A stretch of 64,000 bases of DNA from Ligustrum vulgare (lineage: Eukaryota > Streptophyta > Magnoliopsida > Lamiales > Oleaceae), in the NCBI GenBank assembly GCA_963555705.1, contig OY743174.1, positions 58,302,234 to 58,366,233 of the forward strand. The letters run 5' to 3'. The translations under genes and the position numbers were made by a program. The notes under the pieces are model-generated. The model was not told the origin of the DNA. It searched no databases and saw only the letters and a list, made by a program, of their open reading frames with translations. Shown piece by piece: positions 36,197 to 48,413 of this stretch (positions are counted from its first letter, which is position 1; each line of letters opens with the position of its first letter).

Positions 36197-37363
36197 TCTA
36201 TACTAAATACAAAAGTAGGATAGATTTAATTCTTAAATTCTTTATATTTTAGTATTATAGTAAATAATTAACATGATGTTATTGTTATTTGTATATTTTG
36301 GCTATAATTATTATTATTTTTATTATTAACAGTAATAGTGAATGAGTTCAATCAATATTTTTATTTATCAGTATTAAAATTATTATTTAATTATTGATTT
36401 TTTTTATTCATTTGTTGTTCCTAATATTATAAATTCTATGTGTAGCCATCAATAATTAAATTGTATTTTAATTATTAATAGTTAAATCATCTTTAATATT
36501 ACAAATCATATTTTCTAAATATATATTATATATATTATTATTAAATATTTTAAAAAATTAAGCCTCCTTTCAGCAAATATTTCGAGGTAAAATGTGTGGT
36601 TGAAAAATAGTTTTGAAAAAGGGTAACTATATTCACACCCCACTTTTTTATATCTACACCACATTTTAATTGCAAGAAAGATCTTCATTGTTTATTTACT
36701 TTTGCTTTTGTGTCTTCATTTGTTTATTTCTTTTCAAATATTCTGTTAATTTGCACTGAAAAGATGTGCAAATATTTTGTTTGATTTTTGTATTAGTTAT
36801 TTATGTTGATTATTTAAACGTATGAGATATAAACAAATATTTTGAACTAAAATCGTCTTTAAAGACAATATTTGAAAATTAATAAAAAGTTGATGATAAA
36901 AAAAATTATTAAAAAAAAACTTGGCTGGGGAAATGTAAAAATAAGGAAAAATTAGGTATCTTCATTACAATTAAAATGTGGTGTGGATAACAAAAAGTGT
37001 GGTGTCAATATATTTACCATTTGAAAAAATATGTGGTTAAAAAATAGGTTGAAAAAATGTGCTGCTTATAAATAATTTATAGAAAAAGTTATTGAACGAA
37101 TGTTAATATTGAAGAGTTTATGCTTTGATTTTTTTTAGTTAATAATATTAATAGAATGATTAATATTTTTTCATCATACACATGTTTACTCGATTATCGT
37201 ATCATGATAATAGCGTGATTTTCAAAATTATTATTTTGACTACTTATTTTTTTAAATAAAGTTTTATTGGTTAAATTCAAATATTTTGACTATTTCTTTT
37301 TTAATTATTGTAATCCATGTTTTTGAATGAAAATTAAAAAGTACGTTAAATACAAGAAGCAAA
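36197..37363 (+). mobile_element. Helitron family D copy 1, left part
   Basis: Starts A|TCTATACTAAATACAAAAGT (36197) and matches the copy at 39961-40785. The homology is interrupted by other repeats near 36550-37120, resumes near 37230, and is split at 37363 by the family A element, then continues at 39385. Confidence 0.65.
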
Positions 37364-39384
37364 TCTATCTACATATAAAAGTAATGAAGTAGTTTGGTTT
37401 GAACACAATGTGATTTAACTATTTGCTTATTATTTAGTGGTTCAATGTGAACACATAGTGTGAACACTATTTGGTTAATTAATGTTTGACTACAATATGA
37501 TTAATTATTTGATAAATATTTATTTGGTTAATGAATGCTTGGCTATTTAAGTTTGCATTTAGATTATTTTCAAACCATTACTATATTTACCTAAGTTTAT
37601 TAAATTTTTTAAAATAAACAGTTAAAGTAACTTTTGTAGCAACACTTTTCTAGATGTGTATTTTTAAAATTATTCTCCCTTTTATTTTTTTTTAAGTAAA
37701 AATTAAAATTATTTCCAAACTTGATGTACACTATTTAAAAATGTTTTGAATTGAATAGTGATTGATGTGATTTTGTATGGTTGAAAATGAAAAAAATAAA
37801 TAAATAAAAGAATATTGGATTTATGTGTAGAATATTTTAATATTGAAATGTGTAATTAAAATTGAATAGTATGATAAAAATATATATTTTTTCTTTTTAA
37901 TGAATACCAGACAGGGGCATATTATGTAATGATTAAATCTTTATATTAACTATATTTGGGTAATAAATGTTTGACTACAATATAATTAAGTATTTGGTTA
38001 ATATTTAGTGGTTCAATATGATCACAGTGTGTTAATACAATGTTGTTAACTATTGATTAATATTTATTTTGTTAATAAATGTTTGATTACAATATGGTTA
38101 ACTATTTGGCTAATTCACGTGTTTACTATTTAAATTTATATTTAGATTATATTCGAACCACTACTATATTTACCTAGATTTATTAAATTTTTTACTTTTT
38201 AAAATATTTTTTATTTTTTAAATTAAATAGTTAAAGTAATTTTGTAGCAATAATTGAATGTATATTTTTAAAATTATTTTCCTTTTTTTGTAAGTAAAAA
38301 TAGAAATTATTTTCAAACTTATTATTTAATGATTAAATCTTAATGTTATTATAATTTACAACTTTTTCGCTTAACTTTTTTGTATTAATTTTTACCATTG
38401 TTTGTAATTTGTATCCTTTTGTAATTAGAAATTTTAATTTTGAACGAATTTTAAATTCATGTAGGACTATTGCATTTGTATATTACATGTTGATTTATTG
38501 TCATTTGCCTGAAAAATATCAAATCATGAAAAATATTTTTCCCCTTTTGTATTTGTTTGGCATTTGATTGAAAATTTTACCTTGAAATTTTTTTTTTCAA
38601 GATACAACCAATTGAAGCACACTTAACTCATTTGCTTTGAAAATACTTTCTCACTTATTTGGTGAGAAAACATTTTCCTCGAGTGGAAAACATATATTTT
38701 TCGTCACGTTTGATTACTCTTATCAAGTACAAATGAGTGGAAAATGAAAAAAATAATAATAATTTTTTTAATTAAAATAACAAAATTTTGTTTTATTTGT
38801 AATGAAAAATAATATTAATCAAACAATAAATTTAGGAAAATTTCCTACTTTTTTACCCGACACTTCCAATTGGCATTTTTCAGGAAAATATTTTCCGGGC
38901 AAATCAATTCCTAGAAAATATTTTCTTACCATCCATTTTCCATCTTTTCAATCAAACACATGCAAGATTGTCTTTCAAGTTCAAGTGGCAACAATTTCAG
39001 TTGGTAACTTCGTATGTTATGAATATCAACAAGAGTCAAAAGAAATCACTTTTCAAGGTTGTTCTTTATCTAAAGAAGTCAGTTTTCAATCATAGACAGT
39101 TATACTTTGCAATCTCAAGAGTGACGAATTGCAGTGGTTTGAAGATGATCATTTGCGACAAAAATGTAAATAAAACAAACTCAAATACGAATTTAGTTTA
39201 TATAGAATTTTTCAAAATTTATACTGGAAATATTGCAACTCTATTAATTACAGTATCATTTTATTATTTTTCTATCTATTTCATTATACACATGTTTGAC
39301 ATATAATTAAAAAAATCAGAAAATATTGAAGTCTCAATTATATGTTTCGACATGATGCCGTGCATCGTACGGGTGAAACATTAA
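37364..39384 (+). mobile_element. Helitron, family A copy 2 (2.0 kb), with exact empty site
   Basis: Starts A|TCTATCTACATATAAAAG and ends CGTGCATCGTACGGGTGAAACATTAA|T, where CTAG has become TTAA. The uninterrupted sequence, ACAAATGTAGAAGTTATG, is present in family D copy 2 near 40400. This proves insertion between A and T with no duplication, the Helitron hallmark. Confidence 0.88.
38950..39215 (+). pseudogene. Helitron PIF1-like helicase C-terminus, decayed
   Basis: Reads SYVMNINKSQ, SVFNHRQLYFAISRVTNCSG and LKMIICDKN in one frame: helicase motifs V-VI of Helitron proteins. The frame is open over about 100 aa but its upstream part is a nested AT-rich repeat, so it is a fragment. Confidence 0.8.
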
Positions 39385-39960
39385 TGTAGAAGTTATGAGA
39401 AATATGCTAATACATTTCACATACATCAATATTCGTGCACATAATATTACATCAAATATGATATACCATTAAAAAACTACTCAATTTACATTTTCAATGA
39501 AGTTATTAATAATTCATAAAAATTATTGAAATCAATAATAATTTATTATTTAAATATATAAATTGATGTTTACTATTGAAAGAGTTTTTTAATAACTTGA
39601 ATTATTTATATTATTTTTTAAATTCTAATAATTATTGTAATAGAGAATTTTTTTATGCATTTATATATGTGTTGATTATGTATAAGTACTAAAATAAATA
39701 TATTTACAACTTGAATAATCATCAATATTTGTACTCACAATATTACATCTAATATGATATACAATTAAAAAACTACAGGATTTGCATTTATCATTCAATG
39801 AAGTTTTCGATAATTTGGATTATTTATGTTGTTTTAAAATTTTAATAATTGTTGTAATAAAAAATTATTTTTGTATCTTTTGTATTTGTGTTTTCATTAA
39901 ATTTTATGAATAGTTATCTATATTGCGGATAGCAATTTCTGTTCATCGCATTGATTAAAA
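39385..39960 (+). mobile_element. Helitron family D copy 1, right part, joined to family C end
   Basis: Continues family D from TGTAGAAGTTATG, then near 39695 switches to the family C end sequence (matching 35920-36195) and closes with a degenerate terminus near 39945. Confidence 0.55.
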
Positions 39961-40785
39961 TTTATACTATATATAAAAGTAGGATAGTTTGACAGACTTT
40001 AATTCTTAAATTCTTTGTGTTTTAGTATTGTAGTAGTTAATGAATATGATGTTATTGTTATTTGTATATTTTGGTTATAATTATTATTATTTTTATTATT
40101 AACATTAATAGTGAATGTATTCAATCAATATTTTTGGTTATTAATATTAAAATTATTATTTAATTACTGATTTTTTATTTATTGTTATTCTTAATATTAT
40201 AAATCCTATGTGTAGCCATCAATAATTAAATTTTGTTTTAATTATTAATGGTCAAATCATTTGTTATCTTTAATATTACAAATCATATTTTTTAAATAAA
40301 GTTTTATTGGTTAAATTCAAATATTTTTACTGTTTCTTTTTTAATTATTATAATTGATGTTTTTGAATGAAAATTAAAAAGTACGTTAAATACAAGAGAC
40401 AAATGTAGAAGTTATGAGAAATATGCTAATACATTTCTCACGCATCAATATCCGTGCACATAATATTACATCAAATATGATATACCATTAAAAAACTACT
40501 AAATTTACATTTTCAATGAAGTTATTAATAATTCATAAAAATTATTGAAATCAGTAATAATTTATTATTTAAATATATAAATTGACATTTACTATTTAAA
40601 GATTTTTTAAATAATTTGAATTGCTTATGTTATTTTTTAAATTCTAATAATTATTATAATAGAGAATTCTTTTTTATGCATTTATAAATGTGTTGATTAT
40701 GTATAAGCGCTAAAATTTTACGAATATTTATTGAAATTTATATTGTAGATAATAATTTTTGTGCATCGCACGGGTGAAATACTAG
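39961..40785 (+). mobile_element. Helitron family D copy 2 (825 bp)
   Basis: Starts TTTATACTATATATAAAAGT (the TC end mutated to TT) and ends ...TTGTGCATCGCACGGGTGAAATACTAG (40782-40785) before T. Non-coding and short, a typical non-autonomous Helitron. Confidence 0.75.
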
Positions 40786-41469
40786 TAAATAGAAATCACG
40801 CAAACAACATCCTTGAAACAATTGAATCAACCACCAAAAAGTCCAAAAAAGTCGTTGGTACTCGGTAGACAAGGAGAAAATAATGAGAAGATTACGCGAT
40901 GTACTACTGTAGGAGCAGGGAAGAACATGTTTTTTATTCTGAAACTTAGAAATTAGAAATTTGAATGCTATGAGTTTGTGTTGTGGAACTTACTCACAGA
41001 TTTAGAACAATTTTTTGTTCTCATCTTCCTGTTAGATCATATTCGGATCCCATATTATAAATGACTAAAGAGATCAAGTATACAAGGATCGAGAAAAACA
41101 TCCGGCTATTGATACTCTGAATTTTTTATGATTCTTGCTCTTCTCGGTTTTGGTGCTTCCAAGCTCCAAGCTCTCTCTATATGATGGTGGATATCTGAAG
41201 ATGTTGAGTGAGTGATTCTAGGGACCAAAATAGGTATTTATAGCCGAGTTTCCATCAAAATCAAAATGGCTACATGGTCGGTTTTATGCCACGAAATCAA
41301 GGAAGCATGGGACGGTTACAACAGCGAAAGACTTGATGAAGACCATGTTGGACCACATTTGAGATTTAAATGGAGCAATTAAAATTCCAACATTAAATGT
41401 TCCAACATTAAAAAGAGCGGTTAAAACTTAAAACTCCAACACTTCCACCTTCTATTTTTCCTTTCCAAC

Positions 41470-41503
<34 letters not shown>

Positions 41504-41941
41504 TATGTTTTGGCGCAGGCACCTACAGCTTTACCTTTGAGCCAAAAATCATTTTAGAGGCCCCTTGGAATTGGAGGCCCAAGGAGATTGTCTCCGTGGC
41601 CTTGTCCCAAGGCCCGCCTTGCATGCACTCGCATTAGTATATAAGTCTGTGTTCTTTAAATTGATTAATTTCATTTTTAAATTGCACAATTTTTGTATCA
41701 CTTTTTAATTAAACACATTTTAAATAATTTTTCAACCACATATTTTACATCAAAAACTACAATAAATCATTTAGCTTCTATTCGACAGGCTTACCCGTCA
41801 TTTATTTTGATTTATTATGGTTTTTAGGTAAAATTTGTAGTTAAAAATGGTTTCAAAAAATAAGCATAATTAAAATGTGATTTAGAAAATTGTATTGTTT
41901 ATAAATTAGTTTATAAATATTAATAATTACGTTAAAAAGAA
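40786..41941. other. Spacer with (GA)n run, no gene assigned
   Basis: Non-AT-rich parts at 40840-41640 do not give a recognisable protein. A GGCCC-rich stretch at 41555-41625 resembles the ends of some hAT-like repeats but no duplication was found. A (GA)n microsatellite lies at 41472-41501. Confidence 0.35.
41472..41501. repeat. (GA)n microsatellite
   Basis: About 15 uninterrupted GA units. Confidence 0.9.
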
Positions 41942-42148
41942 TCTATACTATATTTGAAAATGGAAAAGTGTTGACCACCAATTGACTCATTTTCCCACCC
42001 ATGTATCCTTCCTTCTAGATAAAAATAAAAATAATTTATTTTATGTTTTCTTCTTATTTCAACGCACAGAATACATCACTCTGAGAAAAAAAACCCTACG
42101 GTTGAATCGTTCCCTTCCCCACTCAAATCCTCTGCACAGTCTCCAGCC

Positions 42149-42469
42149 ATGGCCACACCGGCACAACGTCTGCATCGTCTTCCTCCATGTATTCTGGTTG
42201 TCCATCGTAACTCGGGTTTCCCTCCGCCACATCGGCACAACGTCCGCATCGTCTTCCTCCATGTATCGTATCTCAGATTTCCCTCTGGTTGTTTTGTTAA
42301 CGTTCGATTTGCTACACCTGCTTTCTGGTTTGATCGCACGCGCAACGCCTCCGTCTCTACAGCCTCAAGGAAGTTCGATTTATTTTTGCAATTTATTATT
42401 ATTTTTCGCTATTTTCTTCAGCTTTGTACCTTGACTGCATACCATGTGCATTCTTTTAGAAATATATAA
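42149..42469 (+). other. GC-richer exon-like block with 74-bp tandem duplication
   Basis: Begins ATGGCCACACCGGCACAACG and repeats a ~74-bp unit (42153 and 42227). The 106-aa frame has no recognised domain. It may be the first exon or 5' region of the gene whose J-domain exon follows at 42757, but that is inference. Confidence 0.35.
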
Positions 42470-42756
42470 ACTTGTGAAATTCAGATTTATAGGAAAATGT
42501 AATGGCAAGGTTTCTACAATGTGCATTTCTCCATTTAGCTACTCTGGTGGCAGCTATCTAGCCCTCTAATAAGTACTACTAGTGTTAGCGTTTGATTTGA
42601 GATGATGGTTGGCGTTCATGATTTTCCATAGTTTTATATGTGCTGCATCACAAAGTAAATAATGGAATGCCTGTTTTTAGTTAAAATTGGTTCAGTTATG
42701 ATGTCATTGATGTGCAGTTCATTTTATTGATGATCATTTTTCTTCTTTGGTAATGG

Positions 42757-42861
42757 AAGTTGTCTCCTATGTTGCACCCTGACAAATATTCTCACCCTCA
42801 AGCTCATCAAACAATCATTAAGCTGAACATTGCTTTTAAAGATTTGCAAGATCCGGAAAAG
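42757..42861 (+). pseudogene. Captured exon of a DnaJ (J-domain) protein
   Basis: The frame reads KLSPMLHPDKYSHPQAHQ, then IKLNIAFKDLQDPEK, and ends exactly at a GTGAGT donor (42862). HPDK is the signature loop of J domains, which stimulate Hsp70 ATPase. Spacing and the HPQA and LQDPEK parts fit the DnaJ subgroup with short J domains. Only one exon is present, preceded by intron-like sequence, so it is a DNA-level capture and not a working gene. Confidence 0.75.
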
Positions 42862-43449
42862 GTGAGTGTTCAAAACTATTGAAGCTTCCAATTAACTAAG
42901 TTCTCCATTTCTCTTTTGTTTCTTTTGATAAATTTTCACCCAAAGTTTCTTGAAATATTACGCCTACAAAAATTAAGTAGTTATTCCATAATAATTTATG
43001 TCAAAGAGTTCTCTGGTTTAGCCAATACATTTATCTGTGGTCGGAAAAATTCTTCTACTTTTTAATGAAACGAATTTCTTTTACCATAGTTTCATCTCCC
43101 AGCATGTAGGTCTTTTTTCTTCTGTTTTGGGTTTGTGATTCTCCATTATATGTACAACAAGCAATTTATCTTAGTTAGTTTTTTATTTTTTTATCTGCCA
43201 GTTTAAATTAATGAATATACATGTTTTTTTTTTACTTATTGAGATTTCACTTTTGTTTAGGGAAATAGATCTATGGTTCGATATCATATGATTATATTTT
43301 GTCTACTTATGCTTTTACTCTTACCTTAAGTGGGTGGAAAAAAATGTTAAACTGACTTGAATTAAGTTGTACTTTGTGTTCTGTGAATTTTGTAGCTTTA
43401 AATTTGTGTCATATATGAACATTTTATTTGGTTTTTTCTTGAATGTAAT

Positions 43450-44936
43450 TGATGCGTTTAAGTTTAAGATGTTTTGGTCTTATTTTCTTATAATATAATA
43501 GATAGGTGATAGAGCACATATTTGCCATTTAATCTGTGATATTTCCTCTTATTTTATTGATTTTAAACGCTTAAATTGTAGATGTTAATCATATTTTATG
43601 TTTTGTGGATTAGGTGGAGAATTTAGATCATAATGGATTCAATATCATGAATTAAAAGAACAAGTTTGGAACTCAAAACGTACAAGATCAGATCAGGACT
43701 TTGCATAAGGCGTGGGCACGCCTTATTAATTCTGAAAGACAGCAACCTCAAATATTTAATGGGCTGGACTTGTGGACTTTGGAGGTAAATGGGCTCAAAT
43801 GTTGGTTTGGAAGGATGGCAACCTCAAATATTTATTTTTTGTGGAAAAAGAGAATTAAGGAAAGACTTGAATTAAGGAAATGAAGGACTTAATTAAGGCA
43901 TCACTACAAGGGATTAAGGGGGCTGACACGTTTTGGAAGGAAATAAGGAAGTTGGGGGAATCAAAATAAAGGAAAAAGAAAAAAAAAAAAAAAAAGGCTG
44001 GAGGAAAGAAGGAGGAAAAGAAGTGATCTTGACCTGGGAGGGAGGCTGCCATACGTTTTCATTATTGGAGAGTTAGAGTTTGATTTTTATTTTATTTTTT
44101 CTTTCTTTCAGTTTTTGATTTATAATGTTTATGAGTAGCTAAATTATTATTCCAGTTCAAGGTTATTCGAAATTTTGATTCACCAAGAATTGTGAGATCT
44201 AATTAAATTTAATTGTTTCTTTAATTGTTCTCTATTTATATGTCTTTTGCTTGTGAATTGAAGTTGTTATTTTGATTGATTAATTCAAAGTGCACGTTGT
44301 TTTAATTGTCAAAATAATACTTGGTCAATTAGGAATCTAAATCCGTAATTATTTAGGTTTTCTAATACAAGTGACAAATAACATAGTTAATTATAGATTG
44401 ATTTTTGACTCATGTTATGAAGACATACAACCTAGCTTAAATAAATCACGCGTGTGAATTTGTTGGTTAGAATTGGTCGTCTCTCTAGAAATTAATGCTA
44501 TTGGTAAATTAAATTCTACGATCGTATCTAGGGTTGTTTATTGATTAGGAAAATAATCAACGAGCGTCTCCTGATTATCAAAACAGTAAGGAGAAATAGG
44601 TTGTTAGATCGTATCAATGATCATAACCAATTTAGAGAATTATTTAAGAATTTTATTTTTGCATCCGTGATCAATTCCGTGAATCGATACTGAGATTATA
44701 CCTTGGGCTGAAAATTTATTTAATTTGATATTTCCAAAAATTTTAATTTCACAATTGTTTATTTACAAATTGATTTTACATTCAAAATTTAAAACCCCCC
44801 TTGTTTTTAATTCATATTTTAATTTTTCGAAGAATTAAATCTAACCAGTCTCTGTGGATTCGACCTTGCTCACCACTACAATTTATTTTTATAAGAGCAA
44901 GAAATTTTTAGTATTTGTTGGATTCGACACCCATCA
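43450..44936. repeat. Tat/Athila-type solo LTR (approximate)
   Basis: The right end (GTGGATTCGACCTTGCTCAC, then GGATTCGACACCCATCA) and the ATGAGTAGCTAAATT motif at 44131 are typical of the 3' half of Tat/Ogre/Athila LTRs. A TGATG at 43450 could be the left end. No target duplication was found and no primer site follows, so solo status and left border are tentative. Confidence 0.45.
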
Positions 44937-45384
44937 ATAGGCAGCATAATCAGGCATAAAATCACATCTTATGCAGACATTATGAATTTTTTGAAAGTGG
45001 TTTACACTAATTCCAACTCCAAATCCCTAATTCCATTTTCACTGAAATTTAGGATGGGCTCAGCATTGAAAAATTGATGCATGTATGTTAAAAGCAGGTT
45101 GCTTGTGTTGGTGCACTGAAAATCAAGGAAGTTATTTTCTTGCTTCCTAACAATAATCCAGGGTAGTAAAATTAGTCATAGAATTCCTTTCAATTCCTGT
45201 ATTAAGAATTTTGGAAATGATTCTCACTTAATTCTATTTGAATGATGTTTTAAATTTGTTTCATATTCAAAAGTCAATGGCAGCAAATTTGCTTAGTTAT
45301 GAGTTTTCTTTGAACGCTTTTTGGGTTCTATACTTTAAGTGATGCGATAAATTTGATCCTATTGATATATGGTATCAACTGAAC

Positions 45385-46199
45385 GTTCGAACCTAAGAAT
45401 CCAGTGTTGATCGCTTGATGAAATAGATTACAAATTTTATGTCTGACATTGCTGATGAATTCAAGATTGTTATTGTAGAAGCTATGAGATCATTGTGTTT
45501 GAAATTCCCCCTCAAGTACAGATCTCTATAATTGATTGTACGATTCCCCGTATTCAGATTGAAGAACTTCATGTTCCATATCTTTCAAGAGTACTATTAT
45601 CTAATTATGCTCTTGGCCTTGGGTGTTCTTGAGAATGAATTTCTTAAGCAATATTTTGAGAGAAGGTGTATTTGAGTACAAAAGGGAAATTGTGGATTCG
45701 ATTGTGATCTTAATTAGAGATATTCCAGATGCCAAAGAAAGTTGATTACTTCATTTATGTGAATTCATTGAGGACCGTGAATTTACGTATCTTTCCACCC
45801 AGATTAACCCTTTTTATCTTGACACCTTCAATTTTTTGGGCAATTTTGGTTTACTGCATCTTAATTTGGTTCATTATTATTTTCCAGTATTAACTAGAGA
45901 TACATTAAATTGATACCTGTTATATCCTGCACTTTCTTGAAAATGAAGGACCAAAGACCTTTGATCCAAGTAAATATATCCGATATATCTACAATCCTGT
46001 GATACTTGAGAATGCAACTGTTTGGGTCAGTGCTATCAATGATTGATTCATTGAAAGTATGACTCGATTAATTTCTATTAACATCATTGTTTAATAGACA
46101 TGAGTTATTGACTTGGAGGTAAACATTTTTTTCTTTGTTGTAGCCCCGCATATTTACTTTGTTGAGACGTTGTCTTTTTTACAATGATGATGAGGTCAG
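45385..46199 (+). pseudogene. Captured fragment of coatomer subunit gamma (gamma-COP), introns retained
   Basis: At least four exon pieces in order. 45397-45528: SSVDRLMK, stop, ITNFMSDIADEFKIVIVEAM and KFPLKYRSL. 45635-45805: [30 protein letters not shown], stop, LLHLCEFIED. About 45942-46050: ENEGPKTFDPSKYIRYIYNP and ILENATV. 46143-46199: PRIFTLLRRCLFYNDDEVR. These are consecutive parts of the alpha-solenoid of the COPI coat gamma subunit, which coats Golgi-to-ER vesicles. Introns separate them, so genomic DNA rather than mRNA was copied. In-frame stops and a missing two-residue piece show that it is dead. Confidence 0.88.
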
Positions 46200-46994
46200 C
46201 TTCCTATTTTATTGAGACTTTTATGTGTGTTACTATTCTGTAATTGCACGTCTTTGATTTTTTATATCAAAATTTATAATGTTTGAAAGTTCTAGATGTT
46301 ATTGATGAGATCAAGTTAGGGATGTGTCTCTGAATCTCCGGATTGTAGTCGTAAGAATTTTCTCCATTAAAATAGGAAAGAACTTCTGTCCTAATGGTAA
46401 TTCTAAATTTTTGTTACTATTACTCCAAATATTACTTCAAATCCTTACATAATTGCAGCTATCCATAGAGGGATCCTCGTTGAAAATAGAAAATCTTGAT
46501 TGAAGTACTAGCTAATATGTATCTAGGTTCTTTCTATGACAAATATGGTTCACTATTTCAGTTTTTTTTTTTTTTTTTAATTTTTTCCCCCATTTTGTAT
46601 TTATTAAAATAGAAAAAGTTTGATTAAGAAAAAAGATTTGCAAGTATTTTTTTATTTATTTTCTGAAAAATTATGATTAGGTGCCTAGAATTGTTACTCT
46701 AGGTATTAGAGAAAAAAATGAATATTAGTTGGTTATATCGATACTATTAAGCACATTCAAATAGTTGTATTAGATTTATTGATATTATTAAGCATGTGTA
46801 GTCAGTCAAGAGTTATATATTCAGTAGGGATAATGATATATAATTTCCTATTATTTTGAACTTGCATTGAAATTTCACCCTAGTCTTTAGATTCACAAAA
46901 AATCTCCAAGATGGGGTTGATTTGTGTCACGTTGATAAGCAATCATAGCATGTAGTTTCAAATGATTCCTCACTTATGTTGATAAACACACACA
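46200..46994. other. Non-coding interior of the Helitron
   Basis: Intron-like AT-rich sequence between captured pieces; no further exon was assigned. Confidence 0.3.
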
Positions 46995-47072
46995 GATGAA
47001 TGCATCCATTATTACTGTTGCACAATTGTTGAAGCGAGACAAGACAAAGTTTTTGGTATTCAGCCTTTCTAA
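46995..47072 (+). other. Exon-like piece, unidentified
   Basis: Acceptor-like ACACACAG, then MNASIITVAQLLKRDKTKF and LVFSLSK, then donor-like GTACGG. The splice-bounded open frame in a Helitron suggests a captured exon. I could not assign the parent gene. Confidence 0.3.
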
Positions 47073-47379
47073 GGTACGGTTCCTGTTTTGTGTAGTAATA
47101 TTTTTGAAATTCATTTACATTTTGCTCTATTGAATAGTTATCAAGAAATTTTACTGATGAGTAAATATTTCTGAAGATTATATTTAGATTAATTATTATA
47201 TCCGTTTCTAACAACCTAGGCAGTTATACGAGATGTTTCACATGTTATAGCACAAAGTGAATTGTTAAAAACTTATTTTTAATAAATGAACGTATCTCAT
47301 CTGTAGCTCAAGCTTTTATGCAGTTATTTTATAAATTATTATTGATTTTTAGTGGATTTATTGTGGTGTTTATATAGGT

Positions 47380-47500
47380 GAAAGGTGGGCAATTGTATAC
47401 ACCTACAAATATTGCACTTGTAAGTGCAATGGTCTGTGGTGATGCGAGAGGAATTGTTCCAATGAATTTGTCAGCATTATGGATCTCACTTCAGGTTTTG
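47380..47500 (+). other. Exon-like piece, unidentified
   Basis: Acceptor-like TATATAG, then a 39-residue open frame (KGGQLYTPTNIALVSAMV ... MNLSALWISLQ), then CAG|GTTTTG donor-like. Composition is clearly protein-like and differs from the AT-rich surroundings. Parent gene not recognised. Confidence 0.4.
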
Positions 47501-48413
47501 TGACAATTTAATGGTGTGATACTTCATAGTTGAGCCGAAATCCAAGAGTCTTTTTGGGAAAACACAGCGAAGCAATAGATTTTTCAATTTAATTTAATTT
47601 TTTCATATGCAAGCTGAAAATTCTGGACAGGAAATCAAGTCAAGAGGTTAGTTAGAATTTCTCAATTTAAAATATAGTATAGAATATAATATAGATTCCT
47701 ATTATTTTCAGATTAGTTAGCAATTGAATCACTATTGAATAGGCACAAATATTGCATTTTTTCTCAACTAAAGGGATATGTTTCAGATTGTATAATCATA
47801 AAATTAGTTGGTAGGACCTATTCTTGAATATTTTAATTTCGTGTCTTTACAATTTTTTTCTATTGCTCAATGTGTATTATGGAATATTTTTAAATTATAT
47901 TCAGATTAGTTATCAATTGTCATTGATCCATTATGTATTAATGATTTTTAAATTATTTTTAGATTAGTTATCAATTGTCATTAAATCACTATGTGTTCAT
48001 GATTTTGAAATTCAAATATGAAAACATAACAGTTTGTTTACGCTTGTGATGAATAGGGAAGCCCATTATGATGAATTTCAGAAAGTTGAGGAAATTTGTA
48101 ATGGACACTGATTTGGTTTATCTTTTCAACATTAAGTTTTGCATAATGTAAAGAGGCAATTAGTTGTAACATAAGATTTGCTACAATATTTATATTGCAA
48201 GTCATGCATGGAATTACTCACAATTAAAGATTATAGAAATATTTTGAGGTCATATGTGTGTTACTAACTAATTGCAAAGTGTTGAATAGATAACAAAAGA
48301 TATTAAATAAGATGTCACGTAAAAAAAAAGGAAGTATTAAAACATTCATCATTTAATAATATATATAGTATTGTAGACAATAGCTTCTGTGCATCGCACG
48401 AGAGAAACACTAA

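Larger units (their letters stand above)
41942..48413 (+). mobile_element. Large Helitron carrying host gene fragments (6.5 kb)
   Basis: Proposed start A|TCTATACTATAT at 41942, the same as family D. The end GTGCATCGCACGAGAGAAACACTAA (CTAA at 48410-48413) stands before T and closely resembles the family D terminus. All gene pieces inside (J-domain exon, gamma-COP exons, two unknown exon-like pieces) are on the plus strand, as is usual for Helitron captures. No Rep or helicase is visible, so it is non-autonomous. The left end rests on family resemblance only and is less certain than the right. Confidence 0.65.
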
